A stretch of 64,000 nt of DNA from Limnoperna fortunei (GCA_944474755.1 OX104123.1:63109898-63173897), one strand, 5' to 3'. Shown: positions 1 through 13,400, numbered from the stretch's first letter. Notes: generated from the sequence alone by a model not told the origin. Translations and numbers: made by a program.

Positions 1-47
1 AAAATAATTTTAATTGTTTAGAAGTCGTCGAGACCAAGTTGTTATAA

Positions 48-533
48 CCAGGTGTCGTCTTGGTCATACCAGGACGACTCATAGTTATTTATATTTTAAA
101 TAACGATCAACGACCCGAGTGTGTGCCATGCAACTGTCCATACACAATCAGGCATGTCTTGATGGACTGTGTGGACGTGGCCCACATTCTGGAACGTTTT
201 TTATGCTGTGAATTCCTACTTTAATTTGTTTACAACTGTCGCTGGCGACAAAATTCTACAGTTCTCAAAAGAAATTAATTTGTATAATAAAATATAATCG
301 TGTATCATAACATTGCTGTTATTTCATATTTTATTATTTTAATCACGTTATTTTTATGTGTATATACCCTCATACTATTGTGTGAGATTACAGTTTTACT
401 ATATTTCGACAGGGTTGTTTCTATGCCAACTTTCTAATTATTAAACATCATCAATTTATAAAATTGCTCACGTCCTGAATATAGCTGAAATATTGCTTGC
501 TGGACGTTAAACATCAATCAATCAATCAATCAT
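48..533 (+). mobile_element. 3' end of an RNase H-bearing non-LTR retrotransposon (LINE)
   Basis: The plus frame from 48 to about 230 encodes a Cys/His-rich tail, with the core ECVPCNCPYTIRHVLMDC at 117-170. This C-x-C-x-C...H-x-L-x-x-C pattern is typical of the extreme C-terminus of jockey/I-type pol proteins that carry RNase H. A 3' UTR of about 290 bp follows and ends in a short hairpin (470-507) and an (ATCA)n tail at about 511-530. The 5' part is missing or lies outside the window. The tail abuts an oppositely oriented fragment of the same kind of element at 526, so the copy was either inserted there or joined by rearrangement. It is not functional. The family call rests on motif recognition only. 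Confidence 0.7.
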
Positions 534-1279
534 CTGACGAAGCAATAATTTTTAGTGCTAGAAGGATAGCTTGCGCTTCTGCACTAAATACAGAAGAAGC
601 GGAAGGAAGACGGCGAGTTTGAACACGCTCTCCAAAGACAGCGGCCGATGCAACTTTATCGCCGTCCTTCGATCCATCTGTATAAATTGCAGAATGGTCA
701 GTATAGTTATATTTTATTTCTGCAAAGTGTTGTTGAATAATTAAAGGGTTTGTGTCAGACTTTTTATGGTTTCTAAGGTCAAAAATAAATACCGGTTTGG
801 GGTTTAACCATGGTGGGTTATGAGGAATTTCAATAGCAGCAATTTCATCTATATTTATACCAGAATTTTTCAAATGATGTTTTATTCTGATGCCAAAAGG
901 TTGAATTTTGTTTGCATGCTTTTCAAAAATGTTGTGATAAAGAGGTTTGAAAACACAGTCGTGGGCGGGGTTGCCAGGATAATGCCTTCAATTTGGTTGC
1001 ATATTGCAAAGCGAGCTTTATCCTTCTTTGATACAAAGAAGGCTCGTTTGCTTCTACATATAAACTATTTACAGGTGTGGTTCTAAAAGCTCCAAGACAT
1101 AGTCGCAATCCCTGATGGTGTATAGTATTAAGGATTTTGACATATGAATTGCGAGCAGAACCATAAATAAAGCAACCGTATGGAAAGCCGCAGTGAACCC
1201 GTCGACGACAATGATAATTTCTATATAAAATGGTCATTATTATCGTCGCCGATTTTTTGTCAATTTGCGGAGACGACAA
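526..1279 (-). pseudogene. Non-LTR retrotransposon fragment: RT connection region plus N-terminal RNase H
   Basis: Two minus-strand open stretches belong together. The one at 1279-923 contains the post-RT region with the motif LNTIHHQGLRLCLGAFRTTP, typical of jockey-like pol. The one at 873-526 contains the RNase H start IYTDGSKDGDKVASAAVFG, with the first catalytic Asp, and the helix SAEAQAILLALK with a catalytic Glu. A frame break lies between them at about 874-922. The protein ends in SSDD just where the (ATCA)n tail of the plus-strand copy begins, so the rest of RNase H is missing. At the upstream end the similarity fades into the GACGACAAT tandem array near 1205-1240. This is a dead fragment. 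Confidence 0.75.
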
Positions 1280-1812
1280 TCTTTACACCAATAATTATGA
1301 TCGTCGATTTGTGTTTATTCAGCGGAGACGACAATCTTTACTATAATTATTATGATCGTCGATTTTTTTTCTTCAGCGGAGACGACAATCATACACTCAT
1401 CATTATGATCGTCGATTTTGTTTTATTGAGCGGAGACGACAATCTATAACACTCATCATTATTATCGTCGAATTTTTAACTCAGGGGAGACGACAATCAT
1501 AATAACACTCATCATTATGATCGTCGAATTTTAATTCAGCGGAGACGACAATCATAACACTCATTATTATGATCGTCCAATTTTTTTCTAACGGAGACGA
1601 CAATCATAACGTCTGACATTATGATTGTCGATTTTTTTTCTTGCGAGACGACAATCATAACATAACACGCATCATTATCGTCGAGCTTCTACATGAGGTC
1701 GACAATCTTGGCGGAAAAATATCCGAAATTGATTTTAAAGTAGTCCGATCATGTTCTACGAACTACTCTGCTCATCATTATTATCGTCGACCAGTGCGAC
1801 AATCTTGGCGGA
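1205..1812. repeat. Palindromic tandem repeat, about 55-60 bp unit
   Basis: Each unit begins with GAGACGACAATCATAA and ends with TTATGATCGTCG, separated by a T-rich linker, so each can fold into a hairpin. Seven to nine units are recognisable from 1205 to about 1690. Degenerate copies run on to about 1812 (a gacaatcttggcggaaa unit occurs twice). Open frames here only reflect the repeat. Confidence 0.75.
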
Positions 1813-3477
1813 AAGGTAAAACATACCCGACTTTGTTTTACAGTTACATGATTGTAAACTTCCGGTAATTAACGGGGTATGCATGGTAAACTTGAAACGG
1901 GTTACTACTATTACTGACTATTGTCGAGTAATCAACCACTAAAATCTTATTTATCCCTGCCAGGCGAGTGTTTTAACGGGTAACTGCTATGTGATAATCA
2001 ACAACAAAAGTCGCATGATTGCAAGCACTTGCCTCTTATATAGTGTGACACTGGCAGGTGGTATTTTTAAGTTCAATTACATGTAGGCCATTTCCCACAT
2101 TTTTTGGCCCATGGCCATTTTTCCTATCTGTATCGGGTATGTTCTTCCCGGTACTCATTCACCTTGAGTCTGTTCGTCCTACTATAGTCAATTTTACCGT
2201 GTCATTCCGACGGGATTTTGCTTCACAAAATGGAAAACTGCTACCGCGTTTGGTCGAGTTTAGGGTCCTTTAGTACTAGTAGATCTTTTATTCCACAAAG
2301 TAACAATTATTTTCCGCAGTTAATCGGTTTTAGAAATGCTTACACAGCAGGGGTTTTAATAACATCTTCAATTAGATTTTAACACCTGCAATTAACATAA
2401 AGCATTAAAATTTATCACAGATAATTGCCCATTTCATAAGTTTTCATCAGGCCAAACTGCTGCCATAGCCGCAGTTTTTAGTACCGGAAGTGGACACTAG
2501 GTGGTGTTTTTTTTAAATTGGAAAGTCATCAATTCAGTTATACATGTAGTAAAATTAAATTTAAATGCAGGTCAAATATATTTTACAAAATAAACTCCTT
2601 TTTAACTAAATTATAGACTTGCCTCTCAAAGCGTTAGTGGGGGAGGGTTATCGGATCTAATTTAATGCATGTGCATTAGGATACAAATATACATTTGTAT
2701 TGCATTTGTTTTACATGACTTGGCAAAAATGACTCAGTGGGTTGCGTTTTTATGCCCCATCTAAGGGGCATATAGTGTTGGGGTTTGTTTATCTGTATTA
2801 TGTCTCGCTGACATATTCTTGTTTAATACTATTTCTAGAGACAAGGTGTTTTGGATATTTGAATAAGATTGGTTGTAGGTAGTGCTTTGTACATGTAGGA
2901 CATCTCCTGCACAAACTCAAGTCTGCTGAGTTCACTCACAATTACAAAAGTGTAATACAAATAAATTTCTTTGAAATAACTTATTTAGACAAAAATGCAA
3001 AATTCACCTGTAATTTATTTGTAATTAGTTAAGTTCGCTGTATTTAAAACTCGCTGTATTGATATACGTGTACTACAAGTACATATGTATCACTGTTTTG
3101 ATAGTTGTTTTTTTGAAAATTGACTTTGTAAATGCAACTCCTAAATCGATAAACAGAATATGACGAAACTTACTTGATGAACATGATGAAATAAGTACAA
3201 AATATATACAGTAATTGTGCATTTAATCTGTGTAATTTTGTTACTAAAGAATTATTCTGTTATGCATTTTTGAAAAAAAATTGTTACATAATTATGATGA
3301 TAATCAATAATAATATTCTGGACAAATACATGTATATCTTGCATTGGCTATTTTCCACTGAAAATGGACATTTATGAAAGAATGATAGATCTATCAGATA
3401 CATGTACATGTATATCCATCCATTCACTTTATTATAAAGATCCTTAAAGTTTTTTTTTCATTGATATTTTCAGAGAC
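1813..3477. other. Intergenic DNA upstream of the BTB gene
   Basis: I see no coding region here. A dispersed-repeat remnant with the palindromic head TATGCCCC...GGGGCATATA lies at about 2752-2775. A segment at about 3125-3180 (gcaactcctaaatcgat) resembles one at 7666-7690 and is probably the same dispersed family. A pyrimidine-rich tract ending in TTTTCAG at 3468-3474 looks like a splice acceptor just before the BTB start codon, which implies an unseen upstream 5' UTR exon. Confidence 0.5.
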
Positions 3478-4731
3478 ATGTCTTTAGCAAACAAACTGAC
3501 GGATGCATATGACAGAGACAATTACTGCAACATCAATTTAATTTGCAAAGACAAACAGATCATAAGATGCCATGATGTTGTGTTGAAAATATATAGTGAA
3601 TATTTTGTTCAGCATTTGTCAAAGAGATGGAATAATTCTGATGAAAATTCTACAGACAAAGTTATTGAAATTGACTGCTCATTATTTAATTACCAATATG
3701 TTAGAATTATGACTGACTTCATGTATAATAAATCTGTAGACATTGTTTGCAAAAATGTGAATGACGTTCTTCATGTTGCTAATTTCTATCTTGTAAATGA
3801 TTTAGTTGAATATTGTTCTCAGTTTCTTAAAAAGGTGATAAGTGTTGATAATGGATTTTCCATTTTAAGCATGGCTGATAAATTTTCATTGTTTGAAGTG
3901 AAAAATGTAGCTTTTAACTTTATTGATCAACATTTTGTTACACTTTGTGTATCTTGTCAAGAAGATTTGATGCATCTCTCTGTTGATTTGATAATTGATA
4001 TTCTCAAGAGGGATTCTCTTGTTGTCAGTGAAGAATTTCTCTTCAACATTATAAATACTGTATGTTCTTCAGAAGAAGACTTATGGGAGAAATTTGTTCC
4101 CTATATCAGATTTGGGATGATGAGTACTCAATTTTTTGCTAGTAAATGCGTTTTTAGTAATATTTTAAACCATAAAATGTGTACTGAAATTTTTAAGTAT
4201 TTGACGTGCTCGGAAACAAGTCCTGTTGTGGATGGATTAAATAACTCATTAAGAAAGCATTTCTGTGAGAACGACTTTGTTCTCAAACGTTTTGCACAGA
4301 AACACTTTGACGAGGCTGTTAAGACAAATTCTATTAATGCTGAAAAATTGACATTTTCCTTAGATAAAGATTGTTTTATGAGATCTGTTTGTATATATGG
4401 AAAAGAAACCAGCTCTTTTATGTTAAATTTGAAATTGTTTAAACTAGATAATGAAAGTGTAATTGTAGAGGTACACAGGAGAATTTATTGTAAAGATGAT
4501 ATTTTTCCAATTATATTTCAATCTCCTGTGAAAATTAGTTGTAATACTATGTATACAATACAACTGTTTTTGGAGGGTTGTGAATTTCATGTTGGCAAAT
4601 TTGGATCAAAAAGCAGATCATGTATGAATGCAGAGGGTTCAACTCTGAAAGTTACTTTCAGTGGACCAACAGGAGGTTACACTGACTGTAACAAAGGCCA
4701 GTTTCCAGTCCTTGTTTTTTACTCTGAATAG
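3478..4731 (+). CDS. BTB-BACK-PHR domain protein (BTBD1/2/3/6-like)
   Basis: A 417-residue protein encoded in a single uninterrupted exon. Residues 1 to about 120 form a BTB/POZ domain (IRCHDVVLKIYSEYF at 29-43, then VNDVLHVANFYLVNDLVEYC). Residues 125 to about 240 look like a BACK domain. Residues 280-417 resemble a PHR beta-sandwich (VKISCNTMYTIQLFLEG, then GQFPVLVFY at the C-terminus). In known BTBD1/2/3/6 proteins the BTB and BACK domains bind Cullin-3 and the PHR domain recruits substrates, so a ubiquitin-ligase adaptor role is likely but inferred from family. The start is supported by a splice-acceptor-like TTTTCAG four bases upstream, which suggests a leading noncoding exon. The reading frame is intact and its length is close to the family's. 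It is probably one of the many lineage-expanded BTB genes of molluscs. Confidence 0.85.
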   Translation: MSLANKLTDAYDRDNYCNINLICKDKQIIRCHDVVLKIYSEYFVQHLSKRWNNSDENSTDKVIEIDCSLFNYQYVRIMTDFMYNKSVDIVCKNVNDVLHVANFYLVNDLVEYCSQFLKKVISVDNGFSILSMADKFSLFEVKNVAFNFIDQHFVTLCVSCQEDLMHLSVDLIIDILKRDSLVVSEEFLFNIINTVCSSEEDLWEKFVPYIRFGMMSTQFFASKCVFSNILNHKMCTEIFKYLTCSETSPVVDGLNNSLRKHFCENDFVLKRFAQKHFDEAVKTNSINAEKLTFSLDKDCFMRSVCIYGKETSSFMLNLKLFKLDNESVIVEVHRRIYCKDDIFPIIFQSPVKISCNTMYTIQLFLEGCEFHVGKFGSKSRSCMNAEGSTLKVTFSGPTGGYTDCNKGQFPVLVFYSE

Positions 4732-7409
4732 ACTTTTTATATCACCTTGCCCAAGTTAATGTGAACTACTGTCATCACTATGTGTCCATTGTAAACTTTA
4801 AAAAAATATGTTATCCTCTGAAATAACTGATTGCATATTTGCATGAAATTTTGCAGTAATCATCTATAATATTTTGGTATAAAGTTTACTTGTTTTGGAA
4901 AGAGTTTATGTTAAGAGTTCAAAATGTAAAATGTGTATAACTTTGAATTTCAGCTCTATCAGAGACTACTAAAAGTAAATGTATCTAACACTTTTACATT
5001 GATCAACCAAAGGTTCAAATGTTTGTAATCTATACTTCTTTGAGGGCATTGAGGTCTTTCTTTAGGCTTCTTCGCAACAGCACATTCTTTAAAATTAAAT
5101 TCTTTGATTGCAAAGAAGATGGTCTAAATGAATCTGTAATTTAAACGGCACCTTCAAGCTTTATATAGCTTCATATACATTTGTACATCTGGTCATGAAA
5201 GAAGAAAAAAGATTGATTGCAATTATTGTTAGAACATGTTTTCTATAATTTATCATAATAATTGTATCCAGTTTGGTCATCAAAAGTCAAATTTAAAACA
5301 CATTCTTACTTTACTTAAACACAACATGTACTAAACAGTAAGCTTTGATAGTCATTTTTATAACTGTAAATGACCTCCACCGCGGATGCATGTCTAATAA
5401 TGGTTGGATACGTCATTTACTACAATGATATCCAGGAGTGTTAACTTTATCTTAAAACACAAATCAGTATACATTTTGATTTTAAAAGAGTAAAACTGAA
5501 GAAAATTCTGACTTAGTTTACACCAGTAAAATACCTCAGACAGTAGGATATGTCAGCCATCTTTAAAATGGCTCCCATTTTGGATGTCGCAGGTGGATCA
5601 GTAGCTAATATTTCTTTTGAGTACCTTAGTATTTGTACCATGCCATATATTTTATCACAAATTACAATTTTATAGCAATCAGCTGACATACAGTATATTC
5701 CAGTACACTCCCTGCCTGATATCTTAATACAGAATCATGATTCATTTAAATTTTTTAATTTTATTTTGCTTTTACGCACATTTAGTTTGATCATGCAACT
5801 ATGGGTGTTATATAACCTTAAATACAAATTGCTTTGATAGTTTTTATGTACAAAAATCTATTCACATTTACATGTACTAGTAGATATTCACATGTGACTT
5901 GAATATATTTTATATCATGTTTTCTTGTTTGGATATTCACATGTGACTTAGCTTAGATCTTTTGTTTCATGTATTCCTGCTTGGACACTTTCACATATGA
6001 TTTTCTTATAGTATCTGCTGTGTAAATAAATTTTAAATATTATTTTGGTTTTTTTTCCTTTGCAATAAATATCATATCCTCCACATGGACTTGCTCCCCT
6101 TTATCAGTATTTTGTTATAGGAAATAACACATTGATTCCTTTACCGAATTTGACGAGCTGAATAGATCATCAGCATGTGACAGGTGTGTTGCAACAAGCA
6201 GAAACTGCTTACCCTTCCAGAGCACCTGAGTTCACTCTTGTTTGGACTTGAGTTGCTTCTTTGTGTTTTCGTTTGTGTTGACCTCTTTATTCTTGGCTTT
6301 TTCAGACTTTAGACACTTGAATGTCCCATAGGAACTTCTTGGCTTTAACAAAATATTGATAGAGGGGAGCAAGTCCCCGTGATCCACACCTTATGTTGTT
6401 TGCAATCATATCCTCAAACTAATGTTTGATTATAAATACACTGATTTACTGATTGTTGTCTGTTTAACGTTCAGCCACAAAATTTCATGTATGGGTCATG
6501 TATAATCAAGACGGGGAACAAATTTAACAATACATCAAATCGAAAAAAAAAGAAAAACCATGGAGGGGATGCCAAGATGAGCAAACCAAATTTTTAAAGA
6601 CAGCTGGTAAACGGGACGGATCGATATATATGGGCAGAAATTAAGCCTTTCATGGTTGGCTGAACCCCTATTTATAGTAAATACCACACAATGGATTTTT
6701 AATGTTGAATGCATGAGGCGCAGAATGCTCAATACACAGTACTCTCTCTGGTATAGCTCAGGCTATCTGCATTATTACCAGACTACCCTCTGATCTTATG
6801 ATGTGGAGGCCCAATCACCCATCTGGGGATGTGCACAGGTATTTCAGTTGGTTGAGAAACTCTCCCTAAAGAGATGTCCCAGGTATGGTAACACAAGTAA
6901 GATATAAACATGCATTTTATATTATAACCCCACTCTTTATAGAGGGTACTATATTGCAATCACCTTGTCCATTATTAATTAGTCTGCCAGTTCGTCCGAA
7001 ACTTTGGTAACAGATTTCTTAGCCTCTGTTGAAGGGATGTATTTCAAATTTGGTATACAGCTTTACCACGATAAGTTGTACCTTGATTCCCCTTTCCAGC
7101 CTTTTGGACTTATACTAGTACTACTTGTTTGCAGAGCTGCCCTCGGCAAATTTTCAGCTAAAATGCACATTTCAGATTTTTGGTCACAGATTTCTAAGCT
7201 TCAACTGAAGGGATTTATTTCAAATTTGGTATACAGCTTTACGATGATAAGTTGCACAATGCCGCCCCTTTCCAGTCTTGTCGGACATATATACTTCCTG
7301 TTTGTTGAGCTGACTGGTGTTGCACGCACTGAGTGGGGGCATGCTTAGCATGATAACGCATTTAATTTCTTGATTTTATTAGTTTATCACTTCATTCCTT
7401 TATTTGCAG
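4732..7409. other. Intergenic DNA between the BTB and integrase genes
   Basis: No convincing exon was found. A 60-bp remnant at 4739-4800 (tcaccttgcccaag...gtcatcactatgtgtcc) matches the start of the dispersed repeat at 11367. A second dispersed element runs from about 6450 to 6890 and begins with tgtctgtttaacgttcag. At about 7004-7340 a module of roughly 175 bp occurs twice in direct orientation (each with agggatnTATTTCAAATTTGG); the open frame over it is fortuitous. Confidence 0.5.
7004..7340. repeat. Two-copy direct repeat, unit about 175 bp
   Basis: The segments at about 7008-7130 and 7180-7310 share cagatttct(t/a)agc, tatttcaaatttggtatac, agctttac and gataagttg in the same order. It is probably part of a dispersed element whose head (ttataaccccactctttatagaggg) lies near 6926. 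The source family is not identified. Confidence 0.6.
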
Positions 7410-7440
7410 GTTTTCCATCCATTGTTGTACTACAGATAAG

Positions 7441-10400
7441 ATGTTAGAAGGTAAGGAAATATGCTCAACAAGTCTGGAAGTTGGTTATGAAAATAGTATT
7501 TAACAATGTAATTGATATCAATAAAGTCCTTTAAACTAAAACATAGATACTAGTATTAATGTTAAATAACAGATACGACCAACAATGGCTAAAATATCTG
7601 GCTTTGGGGGGGGTATATAGGAATCACCCTGTCTGTCTGTCCATCTGTCCACATCCCTTGTAAGCGCAACTCCTAAACCGCTTGACGAAATGAAACTTAG
7701 CATAAGGGAAGTACATTATATGTAGATGTGGATGAAGGATTTTTATTATTTTTTATTTACCTCGGATAACATTAAGGGTAGATAACTTGAAAGGTGGGGG
7801 GGGGGGTACAGTCTACACTTGCTTAAATAGGTTAACTGGTAAAAGGCGTGGTATATTTGTTTCGTAAAGTAATTCAATCATTTAAAATGTATTGGACATT
7901 ATTGTTGTCAGAAGATCAAGTGCCAGCTGGTCAGTTCTATGTATTTCATTTAATGCTTCAAATGACCGCAAAAGATACAGAATAACTTTAAAGTTGTTTG
8001 CTTATACCATAGCTAAGCTTTGTTTACTGTAATGTGTTTGAATGGGGATTCTTATTAGGTGATGGGAAGCAATGGTTTAGTGAGAAACGTCTTATGTTAA
8101 AAATGATTTTGATTAACACACAGATTAAGTGGGATTAATCGATAAAAATATCAAAGGCAAAATGTTTATTATGTTACAATACTTTCTACACCCTGTTGTT
8201 TTGATCACCCTCTATGAGGACAATTTCAGTAATCTTTGTCTAAAACCTTGTCTATTTAATTTAAGCTCCATATTTAATATTTAATAGGAGAAATTTTAGT
8301 TAAAGTAATTCAGCGATGACAACTTATTTGAAAAGATGTCTGATAAGTAACTGCTGGCCAAATTCAGTAATTGTCAGACTATAATGTATATATATATAGT
8401 ATTCAAGTATAGTACACTAAGGAAGGCCATGAGGCTGAATGTTCGGAAAATTAAACAGAGTTTTTATATTTATTCTTTAAGAGACTATGTTTATATATAC
8501 ATATAAATTTTTTTTATTGTATTGTAGGCTAATGAAAGACTAGTTCTACATAATGATACCAGAAGGTTCAGTAATTATTTAAATTGTGATAATATGTTGT
8601 TTATGTGAGACACACTAATGATCAGTATTTTAGGCGGAAGTATTTTTGGCCAGGTTGCACGGAGTGCAAACCAGGATTACAGTATGGTGAAGTAGGGCGG
8701 GAAAAATGGGGTATCTATTTTGTGTAATCAACTCCTCCCACAGTTGTCAACCCAGACCTCTGAAACTTCACAGAAAGATTGCACATGTATTGAAGTTGTC
8801 CACCTAATATTATGGAATTATTTCAGGATTTTTTGCCTAATTTTTCAGACATGAGCACTAAGTCATTTTTCAGGACATTTGAAGAAGAAAGTACCTATTT
8901 TGTGTAATCAACTCCTACATTTTTTTACACAGACCTAAAACTTTCTGCCAACAAATTGTAAACCATTTCCTATTTATAAAGGCACTTGGATTTGCAACCC
9001 AGCAATTTCAGACTTTTTTACTATTAAAAGTTATATTTTGCTAACTATCTGCTTGTTTTATTCATTATTGTAATTGCAGGCAGGGTCTGCAGGCAGTAAC
9101 TGTAATTGGCCAGGATTGACAGGCTTTCTGCCGTAGGTCTGGGTTTTTCTATTCAAATAAAATCTGTATTATACTAGTATGATACAAGTATAGTTGACAA
9201 ATTGGTCAAAGTGATGTTAAACTCCATTCAAACCATCATTGATGTTAACCATATTTATTTGTGTAATATTGATAGGTATAAAGAAAAGCATAAAAGAAAT
9301 GTTTGAAAAGGGATACACTTACAGGACAATACACTATATACTGGAAAAGCAACACAACTACAGATTGAGGTAACTTTTGAATCTCCTGATGTTATCAAGA
9401 TCTTTTTGATTTGAATTCTTTGTCCACTGGGATTAAAAGAAAGGGTCTCACAGGTAATTGTGAGTTTTATGGAAATATATGAATCACATTTCTGTGTATC
9501 GGTAGCTTTAATGTTTACTAAACTGTAATTTTATAACATTGACAAATTGGTAATTTACATTCAACTGATAAATCTTGGCAATATATATTCCTGTATAGGT
9601 TTCTTTACCAGAAAATATGTTATATTCACCCAGTCTCTACATCAGGTAAATGTTCATTTTTGAGGGTTGAGAAATACAGATAGTTACTGCATGATATCAA
9701 AATAAAGTAAGTAATTGTTTTATTACAATGTACATACATGTATTGTAAAACAACTTGACTTGAGATAATGATATGTAAATGTTGTCAACAACATTAATTG
9801 TATAAAATATGAATGCATTTTCAACTTCAGTGTTTTAACAACCCTCTTTTCCATTCAATAGTTTTCAGTACTTGCAACACAAAGTCATTCCAAAGTTAGG
9901 CTTGAAAAGAAGAAACATTGGTATTGACATAGATAGAATTTTTGACATGGCCGTGGTAAGAAATATGAACTAGTCAGAAAACGTTGAAGATGTATACTTA
10001 TTTCTGATCCCTATATGTACTTGTATGTTTTGACAACCCCAACTACAATACTGAAAGGAATTTGATGAAACGTGCACATAATCTTTGTCACATAGTGCCA
10101 TTTTGCATCTGATATTTAACATTTTGATCGAAATTACATTTAGAGTTTACCATAGAAAAACATGGACTGCCCATTCTTTTACATATGGGTACTTGCTTTG
10201 TGTGATCAACTCCTTTACATTTTTCTACTAAGATGTTTTGAACATGGGACGTGGGGGGTCACAGTTTTTCTAGTTTTTTTATAGTGTTGGGCTTTTTTTT
10301 TCTACATAGACAAAACTGAAACATTCTTTAATGATTGGTTGACACATTTATTGTTGCTTTAAAAAAATAGTAATAGATAATCACAAATTTTCATCTTATT

Positions 10401-13400
10401 TTTCAGAAAGAAATAAAGAATGGATGTTCTGGATGCGAAAACCTAAGATATATGCTTAAGCTGAAACATCACTGTCAAATTAAAAGGTAAAACAAAACAT
10501 TTATATGTTGAAATCATGTAATACAGTTACATTTTATTAATACATTTTGTTTACTCATGTATATTGTTCTGAATAAACAATACTTGAATATTGAAACAAA
10601 TTGAAGTAAATTTTAGTATAAATTCAGCAGTTTATTATACCCCACTTGATAGAAAGTTGCTGGAAGCGCATTATATATATGTGAATCCTGTGGCGGTGTC
10701 CAATTGCTAAATAATAAGTTTTTGGATTAAGTCGCTTCCTCCATAACCATGCATATATATTTTTGTATGCAATTAACAGGAGTTTTTATTTCCTCAGTAT
10801 TGTCTTTGCAGATAATAGAATTTTGGTTTATGGAGAGTATATGAAATGGTTTTATGTTTTGGTTTTATATATTAAAGAGAATTGTGCAATTAAGCGATAT
10901 GCAATTAGTGGAGTCCACTGTATTATTATTGAAATGGATATCTCATATGTTTCCAATACATACTAAAGACTGTTTTTCATACAGTTTCTACTGTGCATGT
11001 TGATTTATCTCATTTGGCTAAAACCTAATGCAGTGTCTATTTGGTGATGTAATCTTTCACAGTAATTTATTCACAAATCTGTTGAAACAAAAAAGCAAGT
11101 TTTAATTAACCTGTGGTTTAGAAAAGAGATTCTGATTTAGCGTGTGGTGTAGCAAAATTAAGATAGGCGTATAAAGGAAACATTGTATGAACAAAAAGTT
11201 GAAACTAAGTTTTGTTAACTTTATAAAATAAAGATTATATGTCTTTAAACTAAATGCATTGGATCTTTAGTAAAAGGAAAGAAAATGCTTCACATTTAAC
11301 ACAAGTTTGTAGACAAAAGATGTTCTGCAAACAAATCAGTAATCTCAATAAAACACTACTGTTGTTAGATCACCTGACCCAAAGGGTCATGTGAGCTATT
11401 GTCATCACTTTGTGTCCGTCGTTGTCGGTGGCGTATGTAAACTTTTTACATTTAATCTTCAGTGCATATACAATTACATGTTGTTCATTGGATGGACCTT
11501 TACAAAGTTTGTGTTTGTTTTATTTGGATTGGAAAACTATTATGGCCGTTACCACAGGACTTAGTTTAACAAGGAGCCCATGGTAAAAAAGTTTAAAAAG
11601 GCTTTTTTTTTCTAAAACAGGTTAAACAATCAAAAGAAAACTTATTATCAATATTGTTTGGATAGTCCTCTAAAAAGTTTTTGTATTTTATGCCAATTGG
11701 AAATTCAAAATTGCTGCCACTGCAGGACTAACAAATGACCCTATCAGAAAAAGTTTTAAATTGCATGTTCTCTAAAACCAGTTAACCAACAGAAACAGAA
11801 CTTGCTGGCAGTAGTGTTTGGATGGGCCTCCTTGAAGTTTATGTTATTTATACAAATAAAAAATTCAAAATTGGTTCCAATGCATGACTTAAATAAGTTA
11901 ACATAGGGCCCTATGGGCAATTTAAAAAAAAACTCTTCTCTGAAACCCGTTATCCAATGGAAACAAAACTTACTAGCAATATTTTTGGATGGTCCTCTTT
12001 AAAATTTCTTGAAAATTACAGGACCTAGTTTGATTTCAGGGAAATGCCATCTTCATTGCCTATAAAATCTGGTGAGCAATACAGGCTATTGAGAGCCTCT
12101 GGTTTGTATTGTTATTGAATATAAGTGTAAATTTTTTTTTAAACTAAGGTTTTTGAGGACAGGTAAATTTAGTGTAAAAAAATTGTTATGTAGATAACTC
12201 CAAGTAATTACATTTATTCATAAAGACAGTCCCAAGTTATACCATAAAGAAACATTCCTACGTTACATTGATATACATGTATCTTTATGTAGACATTTGT
12301 TGGCCAAAGAAAACCCATCTTTTTAAAATATTACTATTGTTTTGTACAATTTAGAGAATTGTCACGAGACCTTGTAAGGTTGTTAGATCCAAGGGGTATC
12401 CAGCGAAGAAAGGCTAGAAGGTTAAGAAGAAGGCAGTATATTTCAAGGGTAAATGGTCATATTATTATGTAGGATTGAGAATGACCCTATGTTGTAAACG
12501 TTTTTGGCTACATTGCATTTTATGGCCCTCTTATTTATGTATTTCTAGTATTGATCATTAAAGAGTTCTACCTGGGTAATCCCTCTTTCTCCATGGTTAA
12601 TAGATGAAAAAATGCTGAAAAGGTGGAAAAATATTTAATATCTAAACATTATTATACCCCGCTTTGAAGAAGATGTGGGTATATACTGTTTTTCCCCTGT
12701 CCTTCCGCCTAATACACAACTTTTGTAACAGTTTTCTCAGCAACAACTTATCCCAACCACTTGAAATTTTATATGTGATCTAACCATGTGGTCCTATATT
12801 GTGAGTACCGATTTCAGAATATCTAATTCCTGTTTACGAACTTAGTCAATTCAACGATGTGATTAGTGGGGTATACTGAGTGAGCAGTAGCTCACAGGTT
12901 CCTTCTTTTCATTCAGTTTCAAGTTGTATTCTGTCTGCAGACAACACATTTCTGTCATATATAAGATACCTATCAACATTATCAATCACCTTTTCATATT
13001 GAACACTAGAATAAATATAGAAAATATGCTTTCTCTTTGTATTTTTATGCACATTAATGACATGTCTTCTGTTTTAGGGCCCGAACTATGTCTGGCATAT
13101 AGGTATGTAAAAAAATGTTTTTTTTATGTAACACTACCTTAGCAGTTTTTTTTTAAATATATCATGGTGTCCATATTGTTCTGTCGAAACACCCAATGTG
13201 AAGTACATATTAAAATTAAACAACTACATGTAATTGTATATGGACTGAAGAATATTTATAATAAAGTACAGCCTTGTTTGGGACGTCATTTGTATAAGTG
13301 ATCTAGTACTTACAATGAGTTTTTTTTGGTCCAATATGACCAGGGTGTGCTTGACTCCAAACTTAATTGACCAGAATTGTTATACTTCATAGTTTTCAGC

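Noticed and set aside
2058..2273. 71-codon frame
   Set aside because: No motif, no splice signals and no relation to neighbours; likely chance.
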